Part shown: in pieces, positions 23,886 to 32,961 of the stretch | How the letters are laid out: every line of letters begins with the position of its first letter | How positions within the stretch are numbered: the first letter of the stretch is position 1 | DNA from: Nageia nagi | Taxonomy: Eukaryota; Pinophyta | NCBI GenBank assembly: GCA_050084985.1 | Contig: JBITNC010000001.1 | Location: 162,564,001-162,628,000, forward strand | Direction of reading: 5' to 3' | DNA: 64,000 bases | Notes under the pieces: generated by a model | What the model was told of the DNA's origin: nothing | Database searches by the model: none | What the model saw: the letters and a program-made list of their open reading frames with translations, nothing else | Program-made: the position numbers and the translations under genes

Positions 23886-25155
23886 AGATTGAGTCTTGGT
23901 AATGAGGTTGGAAATCATGACTTTCATTTGCATGATGGATTACTTTTTCATTTGGGAAAACTTTGTATTCCTAATGGTGAGAGGAATGATTTGATTAGGA
24001 AAGCTCATACTTCTCATATTTTAGGGCACTTTGGTGTTGGGAAAACTCTTGCTAATCTACAAAGGTATTGTTACTAGCCTAAAATGCAAGAAAATGTATC
24101 CAGATATATCAGAGGTTGTATGTTATGCAGTGTAAGCAAACCTAATAATAAGAAATTTGGTCTTTATATGCCATTGTCCATTCCTACATGACCATGGGAG
24201 AGTATTTCTATGGATTTTGTTGGAGGTTAACCTATGTCTAAAAGAGGTCATGATTATTTATATGTGGTTGTGGATAGATTCAATAAGATGTGTATTCTAA
24301 TCCCATGTAAAAAGACTATGACAAGTCAAGAGGCAGCTAATCTTTTCTTTACTTATGTGAGTACATTTTGGTCTTCCTACTTTTGTCATTTCTGATAGGG
24401 ATTCCAGGTTTCTTGGAAAATTTTAGACTTCTTTGTGGGAAAGGATGGACACTAAGCTAAAGAGGAGTATAGCATTTCATCCACAGATAGATGGTCAAAC
24501 AAAGGTGGTCAATAGGATAGTGGTACACTTATTACGGGGTTATTGTGGTAAGCATCCTAAAACTTGGGATGAGCATTTGAATTATATACAGCATGCATAT
24601 AATCAAGCTTTACATTCTTCTACTAACAAAACACCTTTTGAGACTTGTTTTGGTTATTTGCCAAAATCACCTTTTGATATGGCTTTTGCTTCAACAAGTG
24701 ATGGAGATATAGTTCTTCATAATGAGGAGGAGCGGGCAAAGAATTTTATTGAGAGGATCAAATTGATTCATCAGAAGGTAAAAGAATATTTGGAGAAGAG
24801 TCAGGCCAAGTATAAGGAGAGGCATGATCGTCATCGGGTGGATCATAAATTTCAGGTTGGGGATCAAGTATGGCTTCATCTCAGTAAGGAGAGACAACAT
24901 GGTAAGGGAAAGAAGTTAAAACCAATAAGGTATGGTATATTTACCATTATTGGTCAAGTTAGAGATAATGCATTTTGGTTAGACTTACCACCCTATATGC
25001 AAATGTATTTTGTTATTAATGTTGAGAACTTGAAGTTGTACGAACCAACCTTAGTTGTAGAAGATACAAATGTTATGTTACCATCAGTTAAGGATTTAGG
25101 CCCTGAGCACATGAATGTGTTGGTTGAGGATGTAGTATTGGAAAAGAAGCAATGA
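23886..25155 (+). pseudogene. gypsy integrase
   Basis: The zinc-binding part is visible as KAHTSHILGHFG and GCMLC (about 24000-24130). The catalytic core follows with SMDFVGG and VVVDRFNKM (first Asp). After a frameshift near 24360 come VISDRDSRFLG (second Asp), IAFHPQIDGQTKVVNRIV (the Glu position is V-V-N, so the third acidic residue is lost), HAYNQALHSSTNKTPFE and KERHDRHR. The C-terminal GPF/Y-like region reads LKPIRYGIFTIIGQ and NVENLKLYEP. It would insert the element DNA. Confidence 0.92.
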
Positions 25156-25281
25156 TCATCTTGTAGTGGCATACATGAGGTGTGGTGTATTGGAGTGAAG
25201 GGCCAACATCCACACAAGGCCAAGTGGTATGCAGTTGATCGGGTGAGGGAGCTCTACCCTCACCTCATTTCATCATCCTAA
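25153..25281 (+). pseudogene. Chromodomain-like integrase tail
   Basis: In frame beyond TGA 25153, the sequence reads VWCIGVKGQHPHKAKWYAVD then RVRELYPHLI. This resembles the divergent (CR-type or type II) chromodomain tail found after integrase in plant chromoviruses, which is thought to steer integration to certain chromatin. The match is by motif memory only. Confidence 0.55.
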
Positions 25282-25310
25282 TTGCTTTTGGGGATAAAAG
25301 CTCTCTCTCA

Positions 25311-25321
25311 ATGGGGAGGAA
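25311..25321 (+). other. Polypurine tract of the gypsy element
   Basis: ATGGGGAGGAA directly precedes the TG of the 3' LTR. Confidence 0.9.
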
Positions 25322-26441
25322 TGATCCAAAATTTGGATCCCTTTAACATTTAGTAATCTCCATTTTAGTGTGTTCATTGTGATCATCTTATCTTCAACTT
25401 TCCGATGCTTCTTTTGGATCATGAATCTGAGTTCATATGTGGAAGATATGGTATTAATTCTGTTTGTGTATTTGGAGAAAAAAAGAGAGAAAAATATATA
25501 TATATATATATATATATATTATTTGGATGTCCCATGTAGGGGGGACCCGCCTACCATTATGGAGTCAAAATGGCCTACATGGAAGGTCAAGTGCCGCATG
25601 GAAGCGACGAGACGAGGGGAAGAGGAGGTCCATGTTGGAGTTTGATCACACAGTGTGACCACCTGTTGATCACTAGCCTACTGCTAATCTGCCCACAAGA
25701 TCATCCACCCATGCCAGCCAAACCGCCATGCCACCACCTGACCGTCAGCCAAGCCACCAGTCAACAGGAGGTTGACTACCTCTAAGCACACCACATGTCA
25801 TCACCATAGTGCACCCACCCAATGTTAGGTTTTGTTAATGTATTTTTGGTGTTTTCAAAGGTTTCTGGTGATTTTTGATTCGCCTAAGGTCCTATTATTA
25901 GGCTAAGTTAATTCTGTAAGCCTGAAATAGTCCAGAGAGCGTATTATTTCGATTTTAGATTTTATTTTAGGGAGATTTTTACAACCATTTAAGCCCAAAT
26001 TTGATAGGAAGATCAAGGAGGTTAATGGGTATCTAAAAATAGGTTTTTTTATCTAATTTCTTAGTTGTAATACTCTCCAATTTTAGCCCCCAAAATTGTA
26101 TAAAAGGGGAGCAAATTGGACATGAAAAAAAAGAGAGGATTTCAGGAAAGTGTTTTCAGAGCTGTGAGTGGTTGTGAATGTGAGAGGAGGTTTTGAAGAA
26201 CCATGGAGGCCTTGTAAAGTGATTCCACCCATTGATAGTAGAGAGCTTTTGAGTTGGATGTAGTCCACACTAGGTGAACCAGGATAATTTTGCTTGTCTC
26301 TTTCTATGGTGAATGCTTTTCTCTTCTCTGTGTTTACAAATTTATTACTGATTTTCCTTTACAAGCACTTAATTGTTTTAAGTGTGAATTGATCCTAAGA
26401 AAAGGTTAAATTGAAATTTTAATCTTATAGTTTATGGATCA
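25322..26441 (+). repeat. 3' LTR of the gypsy element (1120 bp)
   Basis: Matches 19554-20698 end to end, with a shorter AT run (25494-25519) and a 19-bp deletion between direct TTTTCAG repeats near 26157. Small frames within it are incidental. Confidence 0.95.
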
Positions 26442-26719
26442 ACTATGCATCAATATATTGTATAAGTATCCATCGACATGCCATAGGTATGTTGACTGGT
26501 GAATAGTGTTAGAGTTGGGATCTAGAGAGAATAGAGTGGATGAATGATAGATATAATTTATTTGATTGTATTTATTATTTAGATATAAATAAATACCAAA
26601 CCCCCTTTTTTGACTTAATTATTATCCCTTTTTATTCTATTTTTACAATATTCCTAGTTTTATTTGTTCGTCAACTCCTGGTTGTAGATAAGAACCCAAA
26701 CCAATTGATCTTACGATCA
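26442..26719 (+). repeat. 3' LTR of the small element, right half
   Basis: Begins with ACTAT (26442-26446), the right copy of the duplication, and continues the match to 17969-18244, ending CTTACGATCA. Joining it to the left half reproduces the intact LTR. Confidence 0.85.
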
Positions 26720-27065
26720 ATAATATTTACAACCCTCATCCACTAGACTTGCATAGTTATATGCAAGTTAAACATATATAAAGGTTATTCTAATAGGATG
26801 GTTCCTAAGTGCTCCATTAGATCAATATGTTTAAGGCCATCTTTTCTATAGTCATGAATTAATATCTTTAAATTGTTACATTTTTACGAAACTTTGATTG
26901 CATCATGCATCTTGGAAAATAATTCTTAGGCCTTGTGTACTCTTCCACATTTTGCATACATTTCTATATTGGCACTCACAACTATAACATTCAATTAAAA
27001 ACCATTTTCAACTACTCTTTAATGGATGTCTATACCTTTTTCTAGAGATTCCATAGTGGTACATG
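26720..27065 (-). pseudogene. PPR pseudogene fragment B, upstream part
   Basis: The minus strand at about 26880-26990 reads VVSANIEMYAKCGRVHKA, a stop, then ELFSKMHDAIK. This is the P/L motif pair of PLS-type PPR proteins. It continues the piece interrupted at 17713: the order and spacing match fragment A at 15880-16210 without a gap. Confidence 0.8.
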
Positions 27066-28309
27066 TAGAGAGTTATTAATATGGGTGTTCATGAATGTAG
27101 TATAGGTAAGAGAAAATATGATATTAGTTCATAATTTTCCATATACTCCTACCAATTCAAATGTGTAATTTTATACTTTATCAATTATTTATTCTACATG
27201 ATGTTATTACCCTTTTATTCATGTGATATGATCTTTGTGTATGCTTATGACCACATTCAGAAGCAATAAATTTTAGTTCATAGGATGTTATCATTCAATT
27301 CTTTAGATAGATTCAAGGTTTTTAGGGTGTTGTTCACTAAATTTATCTTGTAAGTGCTAAAAAACTACTATATTTTATCCAATAAGGCCAAAGTTCTAAA
27401 AATTAAAATTATTTCATATCATAGTTGTCTTCCCTTTTAATGACTTATGATATTCATAAAGTGGTGGATTTAACTATAGTTCCTAAATTATACATCATTT
27501 ATTATCCACAATATTAGTTTATTTTTTGTTCCTCATATATTTCACTATGGATTATTATATATAGTTCAAATTAAAGTGAACTCCTACTTCTATTATATTT
27601 TAGTTTAAGTGATATACATTAGCCAAAAATAGATTTATATTTTGCTAATTCACTAGGCATCTCTACCTCTATTATATTCAGGTCAATTTATGAAATTGAT
27701 AATAGAGCATGGTTTCTTTTTCTTTAATATGAATCTCTAATGTAGATGATTTTTTGGTACTTTATTTAATATATTTCTTATTCCAAAATCTATAATTATA
27801 AATATTGTTATAATTGAGTCATTTATTAATGAATTTACATGGATTCCATGTTGAATCTTATAAGGAAAGAGATAACAATTGGGGCCAAGTTGCAAATGAG
27901 CTAGAGAAGTTTGATATCCTTAGAGGAGGATTTGATGATGAAGAGATACCTTATGATGATGTAGTAGTTCAATAGAAGGTGTATACATAATAAAATTAAT
28001 AATTTAAAAAAAAAATCATTATATTTTAATACAACTAAAATTGGAAAGATATGGAAGATAAAGTTAACCTTAAATCTTGTATTTATCTTAAATCTTGTGA
28101 ATTAACCTTAATACGCGGGATCATGTGTATCTTGAAATGATATTATCTTCTTTCATATATATTAAATTCAAATAGAGTTATTTATTTTTGGTAGTGTTGG
28201 AGTATTTTTCTTTTTTAATATTATACTTGGTAAGATGGTGTGGAATTTTTATGCTTGTATTTATTAGGTATATGTGTAGGCCTTTAAAGATTGTGAAGAG
28301 AGAGAAGGC
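27066..28309. other. Unannotated AT-rich stretch with one short exon-like frame
   Basis: No gene family recognised. A plus-strand frame at about 27850-27975 reads as an acidic peptide (NNWGQVANELEKFDILRGGF then DDEEIPYDDVVVQ) ending at TAG 27973. It has composition unlike the AT-rich surroundings and might be an exon scrap. No start or splice context was confirmed. Confidence 0.35.
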
Positions 28310-28790
28310 ACCTTTACCCAAGATCAACCTTTAAGTATCCTCTTCTTTTCTATAATAGAACTAAAACTACAAGAACATAAACACACTTACATTCATCCAT
28401 AAAGTGAAATAAGCAAATATTGTGGTTCCTTTCAAGATGAAAGTACTCCACTTAGAATCTATAACTCTATTACTTCACAATAATTACAATGCTCTCTCAC
28501 AACCTATCCTCATACAACTAAGAGCATAACTTTGCCTCTTACAAGTGTTAATGAATACATGAGAGGAGCCTCCTATTTATAGCACCAAACTCCCTCATGG
28601 GATCACTTTTTTAGCCAAGGGGTAATCTCGAAATCTAATGTCCTACAAGTGGATGAGGGGTATAACAAGTTGCACTTATTTTAATTCCCTAAATACTAAA
28701 AGGTATTTATAAATAATTTTAAGTATTTAGGTAAATTAATCCAATTTAATTACAAATTAGATACCTACTAATGTATAACAAATTCTAACA
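28310..28790 (-). repeat. copia-like LTR
   Basis: On the plus strand it ends AATTCTAACA (28790) and is followed by CTCCCTCTTAATG, so on the minus strand a purine tract CATTAAGAGGGAG abuts TGTTAGAATT, the usual copia 3' LTR start. Inside, the minus strand carries GCTATAAATAGG (about 28572-28583), a good TATA box for an LTR promoter. The left limit is uncertain and no partner LTR was found, so this is a solo or truncated copy. Confidence 0.55.
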
Positions 28791-29079
28791 CTCCCTCTTA
28801 ATGCAATATAGGGTAGAGAGTAAAGAAGATAGAGGTAGAGCTTTACATTTTGAGAAGTAATAGATCATAGACAAGGCTTAACTACTTAACCATTTTAACA
28901 AATGCTTTACAATGTGATAACTATCAACCATAAATGATTTTTATGTTATAAGAATTAGTTTTCAATAGGAAGTTGACATGATGAGCCTCCATGAGCCTGC
29001 ATACCTGAAGTAAGTAACCTACAATTTCAAGAAGAAACTTTCAAGCTACAAGTAGCTCATAAATAAGATCAATTATATG

Positions 29080-29081
<2 letters not shown>

Positions 29082-29115
<34 letters not shown>
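29082..29115. repeat. AT microsatellite
   Basis: About 17 uninterrupted TA units in the sequence downstream of the copia-like LTR. Confidence 0.95.
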
Positions 29116-29118
<3 letters not shown>

Positions 29119-29277
29119 TATCAATATAATATAAATGAATCAAATAATGCCATCCATACACTGATCAAATGGTGCACTATAAGTTATCTCGAAGATGCCA
29201 AGCAAACTCATAGTCACTGTTGTATAAAAACATATGTGTTGATCATCCTTATCAAAAACTAGGATATATATCTAATC

Positions 29278-29455
29278 ATGCACACACTAGTTCCTTACAC
29301 ATTAATTACTAAATAATGCCAACATGCACATACTAGTTCCTCACATATGGATAGCTAAATAATGCAAAAAAATGTACAAACAAGTTCATCACATGTGGAT
29401 AACTAAATAATGCTAACATGCACATACTAGTTCCTCACACATGGAGAACCAAATA
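29278..29455. repeat. Tandem repeat of about 45 bp, four diverged copies
   Basis: Each unit contains a version of CATGCACATACTAGTTCCTC, then ACATNTGGATAACTAAATAATGC. Unit starts are near 29278, 29323, 29371 and 29417. Copies 2 and 4 are closest to each other. Confidence 0.8.
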
Positions 29456-30264
29456 CATAAATGTACACAAAAATCAATAATATACAACTAAAAGATCTTC
29501 ATAGGGGTGAATTTGTCATCACAAAAATGAATTCAACAAGAATTCAAACTTCACTATACATTTATAATAATATTAACTAAATCATATAAAATCTCATATA
29601 TTATTATATTATTCATTAGAAGCCACTTCATTTGTTGTATTATTAAAACTATGAAAATCAAAACCTTTATTCTTAAGATAAATTTGATGTTCAATGGATT
29701 CTAATATACCTTGTTAATCTTTGTTAATGTATTTTCTTCATTATCCATACCTATAAAAAACTCTATGATGATAAAATCATTCATTGGATTTATAACACAA
29801 AATGGTACTTTATTGTTTATGGTATGGTAGTTTATTATCTAGTATGATTTCCTCATCTTAAGGGTATATTGATTATAAGAAATAATAATTGATAAAATTT
29901 AACTATTTTTTTTCTTTATTCTACTTATAATTTATTATAACATTTATATAAAAATAGTAAAATGGTTATTATCTTTCTTTCTTTTTAATCAATTATTATG
30001 AATGCTACAACTATTTGATAAGAATGTTGCAAGAACACTATATCCTTTAAACATAATACAATAATCTTCATGAAGTTATTAAGGATTTTTTTGATATGTA
30101 AATTTTATGAAAAAAATGGTGGGTTTTAAAAAGGTCCCCAAAACATGTCACAAAAATCACAACAAATCACTTTTTAATCTAACTGCTACCCAACTGAACC
30201 TAGTGGTAGCCAAAATGTATCTCATAAATACTATAATGGCAATCAAAATTTAAGCTACGCTATC
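29456..30264. other. Unannotated AT-rich stretch
   Basis: Very high A+T and no frame of note. Confidence 0.4.
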
Positions 30265-31365
30265 TATCTACAATACAAGGTTTCTCAGTCAGCTCAATTT
30301 CATCCATACTGCAATTTTGGTAGATCTTTAAGGAACTTGTTTTAAGTCCAATAAGTGCCTAAACTTATCAAATGTTTGTTGGAAACCCTCACATTTTCTT
30401 CTACCATTTCCTTATCTCTTATTTTTTGTTGAGATGATCTTCCTACATGGTTCTTCCCCACATTTGGTATTTTTTTAAGATTGGTTAGTTATCTCAATGG
30501 GATATCTTCTTTCGCCTATGTTGTATCTTGTTGGTTTCCTTCTTATTGATCTAAATTATTCCTTTTCCTCTTTCTTCTATGGACCATCTTAGAACTAGAA
30601 ATTTCATCCACAACAATTTCTATTTCTATTAGATCCTTATCATTTGGCCCTTCTTCTTTTACATCCTCATTATTGTTTGGTTGAACATCTTCTATGCTAT
30701 TGCCTTTGAATAAAACTAAAGCATTAAATGAATTTTTGCTTTCAAATTTATTCTCCTTCTCTTTTTGTGTTTGTACTTGTGCTTGGTTTTTTGTTAGAGG
30801 CTATTTTTGTCTTCAATTGTTCTATCTTTGAGATTACCTCCATGCCTTCTCATCTTTCATTATTTATTACTTTATTTCTAGGCATTCCTTAGCATAATGA
30901 TCAAATTGCTTGTAATTATAATGAATAAGAAGTTTTTTATAAATTATTTCTTGCTCCCAAGTCTTATCATCCTTTTCATCAATAAACATTCTTTATCTTA
31001 ATATTTTGGTTATGTTAATGTTAATTAACACAAAAATGAACGTCAATCATTTTGCTTCAAGTTCTAGTCACCTTCTTGATTGCTAAGAATGAACCAATCC
31101 CCTTACAGTTCATGTGATGACACTTGCATTATAATACTCCATTAGTAGGTTTGGAAGGTTGACCTAGGTTGAGAAAAATCAATATTTTCAATTTTTAGCT
31201 TGAATCCTTTATGCTACTACTTGAGTATCAATCCTTTCCTATTAAGGAACCAAGGCCCTGATTCTAGGACCTTTGCCATATCTTTGTCACTCTTAAATTT
31301 AAATATAAAAATTTCTTTAAGTAACACTACTAACTCTACATAGTTTTATGTTTTCCACCTTTCAA
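30265..31365 (-). pseudogene. DUF4283 / zinc-knuckle protein remnant (LINE ORF1-like)
   Basis: Minus-strand translation from about 31335 gives LLKEIFIFKFKSDKDMAKVL and ESGPWFLN, the DUF4283 signature (F-x-F-x-x-x-x-D-x-x-x-V-L-x-x-G-P-W-x-x-x). Further on, about 30985-30880, comes DKTWEQEIIYKKLLIHYNYK then QFDHYAKECL. This is the region leading to a CCHC knuckle, with both N-terminal cysteines lost and His and Cys kept. A lysine- and glutamate-rich tail follows, including VVDEISSSKMVHRRKRKRNN. Stops are scattered. Such proteins are usually ORF1 of plant LINE retrotransposons or related orphan copies; no endonuclease or RT was seen downstream. Confidence 0.65.
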
Positions 31366-32659
31366 TCATCCATCTCTGAATTATGTCCAAACTAGGTCTT
31401 ATTTCAACAAACCTCCCAATCAAAATATTCTTCTATCAATCTATTTCAAGGTTCCTAATACATTTTTAGGATTATTGTGCACTTCATTATCAATTATACT
31501 AGTCTTGAGGTTGATTTCTATCTCCTCCTCAATCTTGGCTTGATCCTTAATAATGATATTGACCTATTTCTATGGTGGCATTGGATCTAGTCTTTTTCTA
31601 GCTTTATTCATCACATTATGCTCAACATTTGGTTGCATTGTATATTTACAGGAGTCTTGCGTTCATATCAAGATCCATATCCTAGATCTAGGATCTCCTC
31701 CCATGATCCCTTTTCCCCTTTCCTAACATTTAATGTGGAGATGCAAAATACTTGCATTAGGTCTTTGATATGCGAAGGGGCCTTCTCCTCACTGCATGGT
31801 GCCTTTTTTCCTATGGGGGTTAAACCTCATGCTTATGCGCTTCTTTGGGACTTCAAACCCTAATCACTTACTCGCTTTCATCTCTAAACTTAATCTTATA
31901 ATGAAAGCCTTTTGAAGTTATTAAGGATTGATTACAACATCCAGATTTTGCATTTAAGAAAATAAAATAACTAACTATTCAAGATAAGTACTTTTACAAA
32001 AGAGTAAAATTTTGTATATTAGAAATATTGACAAGTCAACATGATAACAAAATAATAAAAATAAATAACAAAAAATCTTGATTTTTTTTATATATAATCT
32101 ACTTATGTAAACTAAAATTACATTATTAACCTTCTCTCCATAAAGTAAAATACTAATTAAATAATTTAAGATATGTTACAAAAGTATCAACATTAAAATT
32201 GTAACACTAAATGAGAGACCATGTTAGTTAAGTTAAACAAGTAAAATTAACAAAAATTACTTTTTAAATGTCTACAATTTATAGTTAAATTTTACATATA
32301 AATTTTCAAGCAAATACAAGAATTATGAAAAATAACTACTAAAATAAGCTAATTGAGTATTATAAGAATATTCCTTTTATACTTTATCATGTAATACGAC
32401 ATAAAGATCAAACAATTACTAGAAGAAAATGTATTATTCTCACAACTTTAACATAACTTTGTTATTATTTTCATATTATGAAAATCAAGAACTATTTACA
32501 TAATCCTATTATTACTTTGACATTACATATACTATACATTATATAATTAACATATCTCTATTAAACATCTAATTTGAACATCTAACTTATAATTTATTAG
32601 TTTCTAATCTCATTTTTTTAAGGACTTACACCAAGAAGGTAAGCCGACCTCACAATAAA
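31366..32659. other. Unannotated stretch upstream of the U1-C gene
   Basis: A plus-strand frame (31618-31863, 81 codons) lies in somewhat less AT-rich DNA but resembles nothing I know. The rest is extremely AT-rich. Confidence 0.4.
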
Positions 32660-32666
32660 AAGACAT

Positions 32667-32961
32667 TATATATTTCCTTAAATCAAAAGCTGGAGTGTTA
32701 TTGTATGGAGTGCGACAAATATTATTGTTGTTAGGGTCAGTTAATAGCAGATCACTTCGGTCGGACCTTGCTTTTCAACTTCAGAAAGGGAGGGACGCAA
32801 GCTGGTAAATAGTTAAATATCCACTGCTAGTTTTCCATTCCATTTATTTCAGCCGGGAAGTAGTTATATTCTTCAGAAACCAAGCAACGTAGGGTTTATA
32901 ATATCTGGTTTTCGATCTAGGGTTTATGACATCAATATTTTGGTTTTTCGATCTAGGGTTT
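32667..32961 (+). promoter_or_regulatory. Probable promoter and leader of the U1-C gene, with three telo boxes
   Basis: A TATA-like TATATATT lies at 32667-32674 ahead of a locally GC-richer stretch (32730-32810), a plausible transcription start region. TAGGGTTT occurs at 32890, 32918 and 32954. The last two sit in a 36-bp tandem duplication (TTTTCGATCTAGGGTTT at 32909 and 32945). Telo boxes (AAACCCTA/TAGGGTTT) are typical of 5' regions of plant genes for translation and RNP components. The distance of about 2.2 kb to the ATG implies a leader intron; a possible donor is GTAAATAG at 32802 and possible acceptors lie just before 35100. Transcript limits are inferred. Confidence 0.45.

Larger units (their letters stand above)
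19554..26441 (+). mobile_element. Near-complete Ty3/gypsy retrotransposon (chromovirus-like)
   Basis: All parts are present in order: 5' LTR, tRNA-Met primer site, gag with zinc knuckle, protease, reverse transcriptase, RNase H, integrase, polypurine tract and 3' LTR, flanked by a perfect ACTAT duplication. LTR ends are TGATCC and GGATCA, perfect inverted repeats. Protein order RT-RNaseH-IN defines Ty3/gypsy (Metaviridae-type), and the C-terminal tail after integrase suggests a chromovirus. Coding is disabled by about three frameshifts (near 21436, 22670 and 24360) and a dozen or so stops. In the first 157 bp of the LTRs I counted 14 mismatches, 13 of them transitions, so this is an old insertion, with the pattern expected from methylated-cytosine decay. 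Confidence 0.95.
17714..26719 (+). mobile_element. Small LTR element split by a Ty3/gypsy insertion
   Basis: Two copies of a roughly 535-bp sequence flank a 1.05-kb interior: 17714-18244, and 19294-19553 continued at 26442-26719. Both start TGTTAG. A polypurine tract, AAGTTGGGGAGGA (19281-19293), stands immediately before the second copy, so the element reads on the plus strand. The interior (18245-19293) has no recognisable gag or pol, so this is a short non-autonomous element of about 2.1 kb before the nested insertion. It sits inside PPR fragment B. The bases flanking it do not form a clean target duplication, and the primer site after the first LTR (AATGGAATGTAGAG) is only weakly like the tRNA-Met type. 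Copia affiliation is likely from the LTR ends but unproven. Confidence 0.75.

Noticed and set aside
31618-31863. 81-codon plus-strand frame as a gene
   Set aside because: No family similarity, no start or splice context, and it overlaps the region where the opposite-strand DUF4283-type remnant begins.
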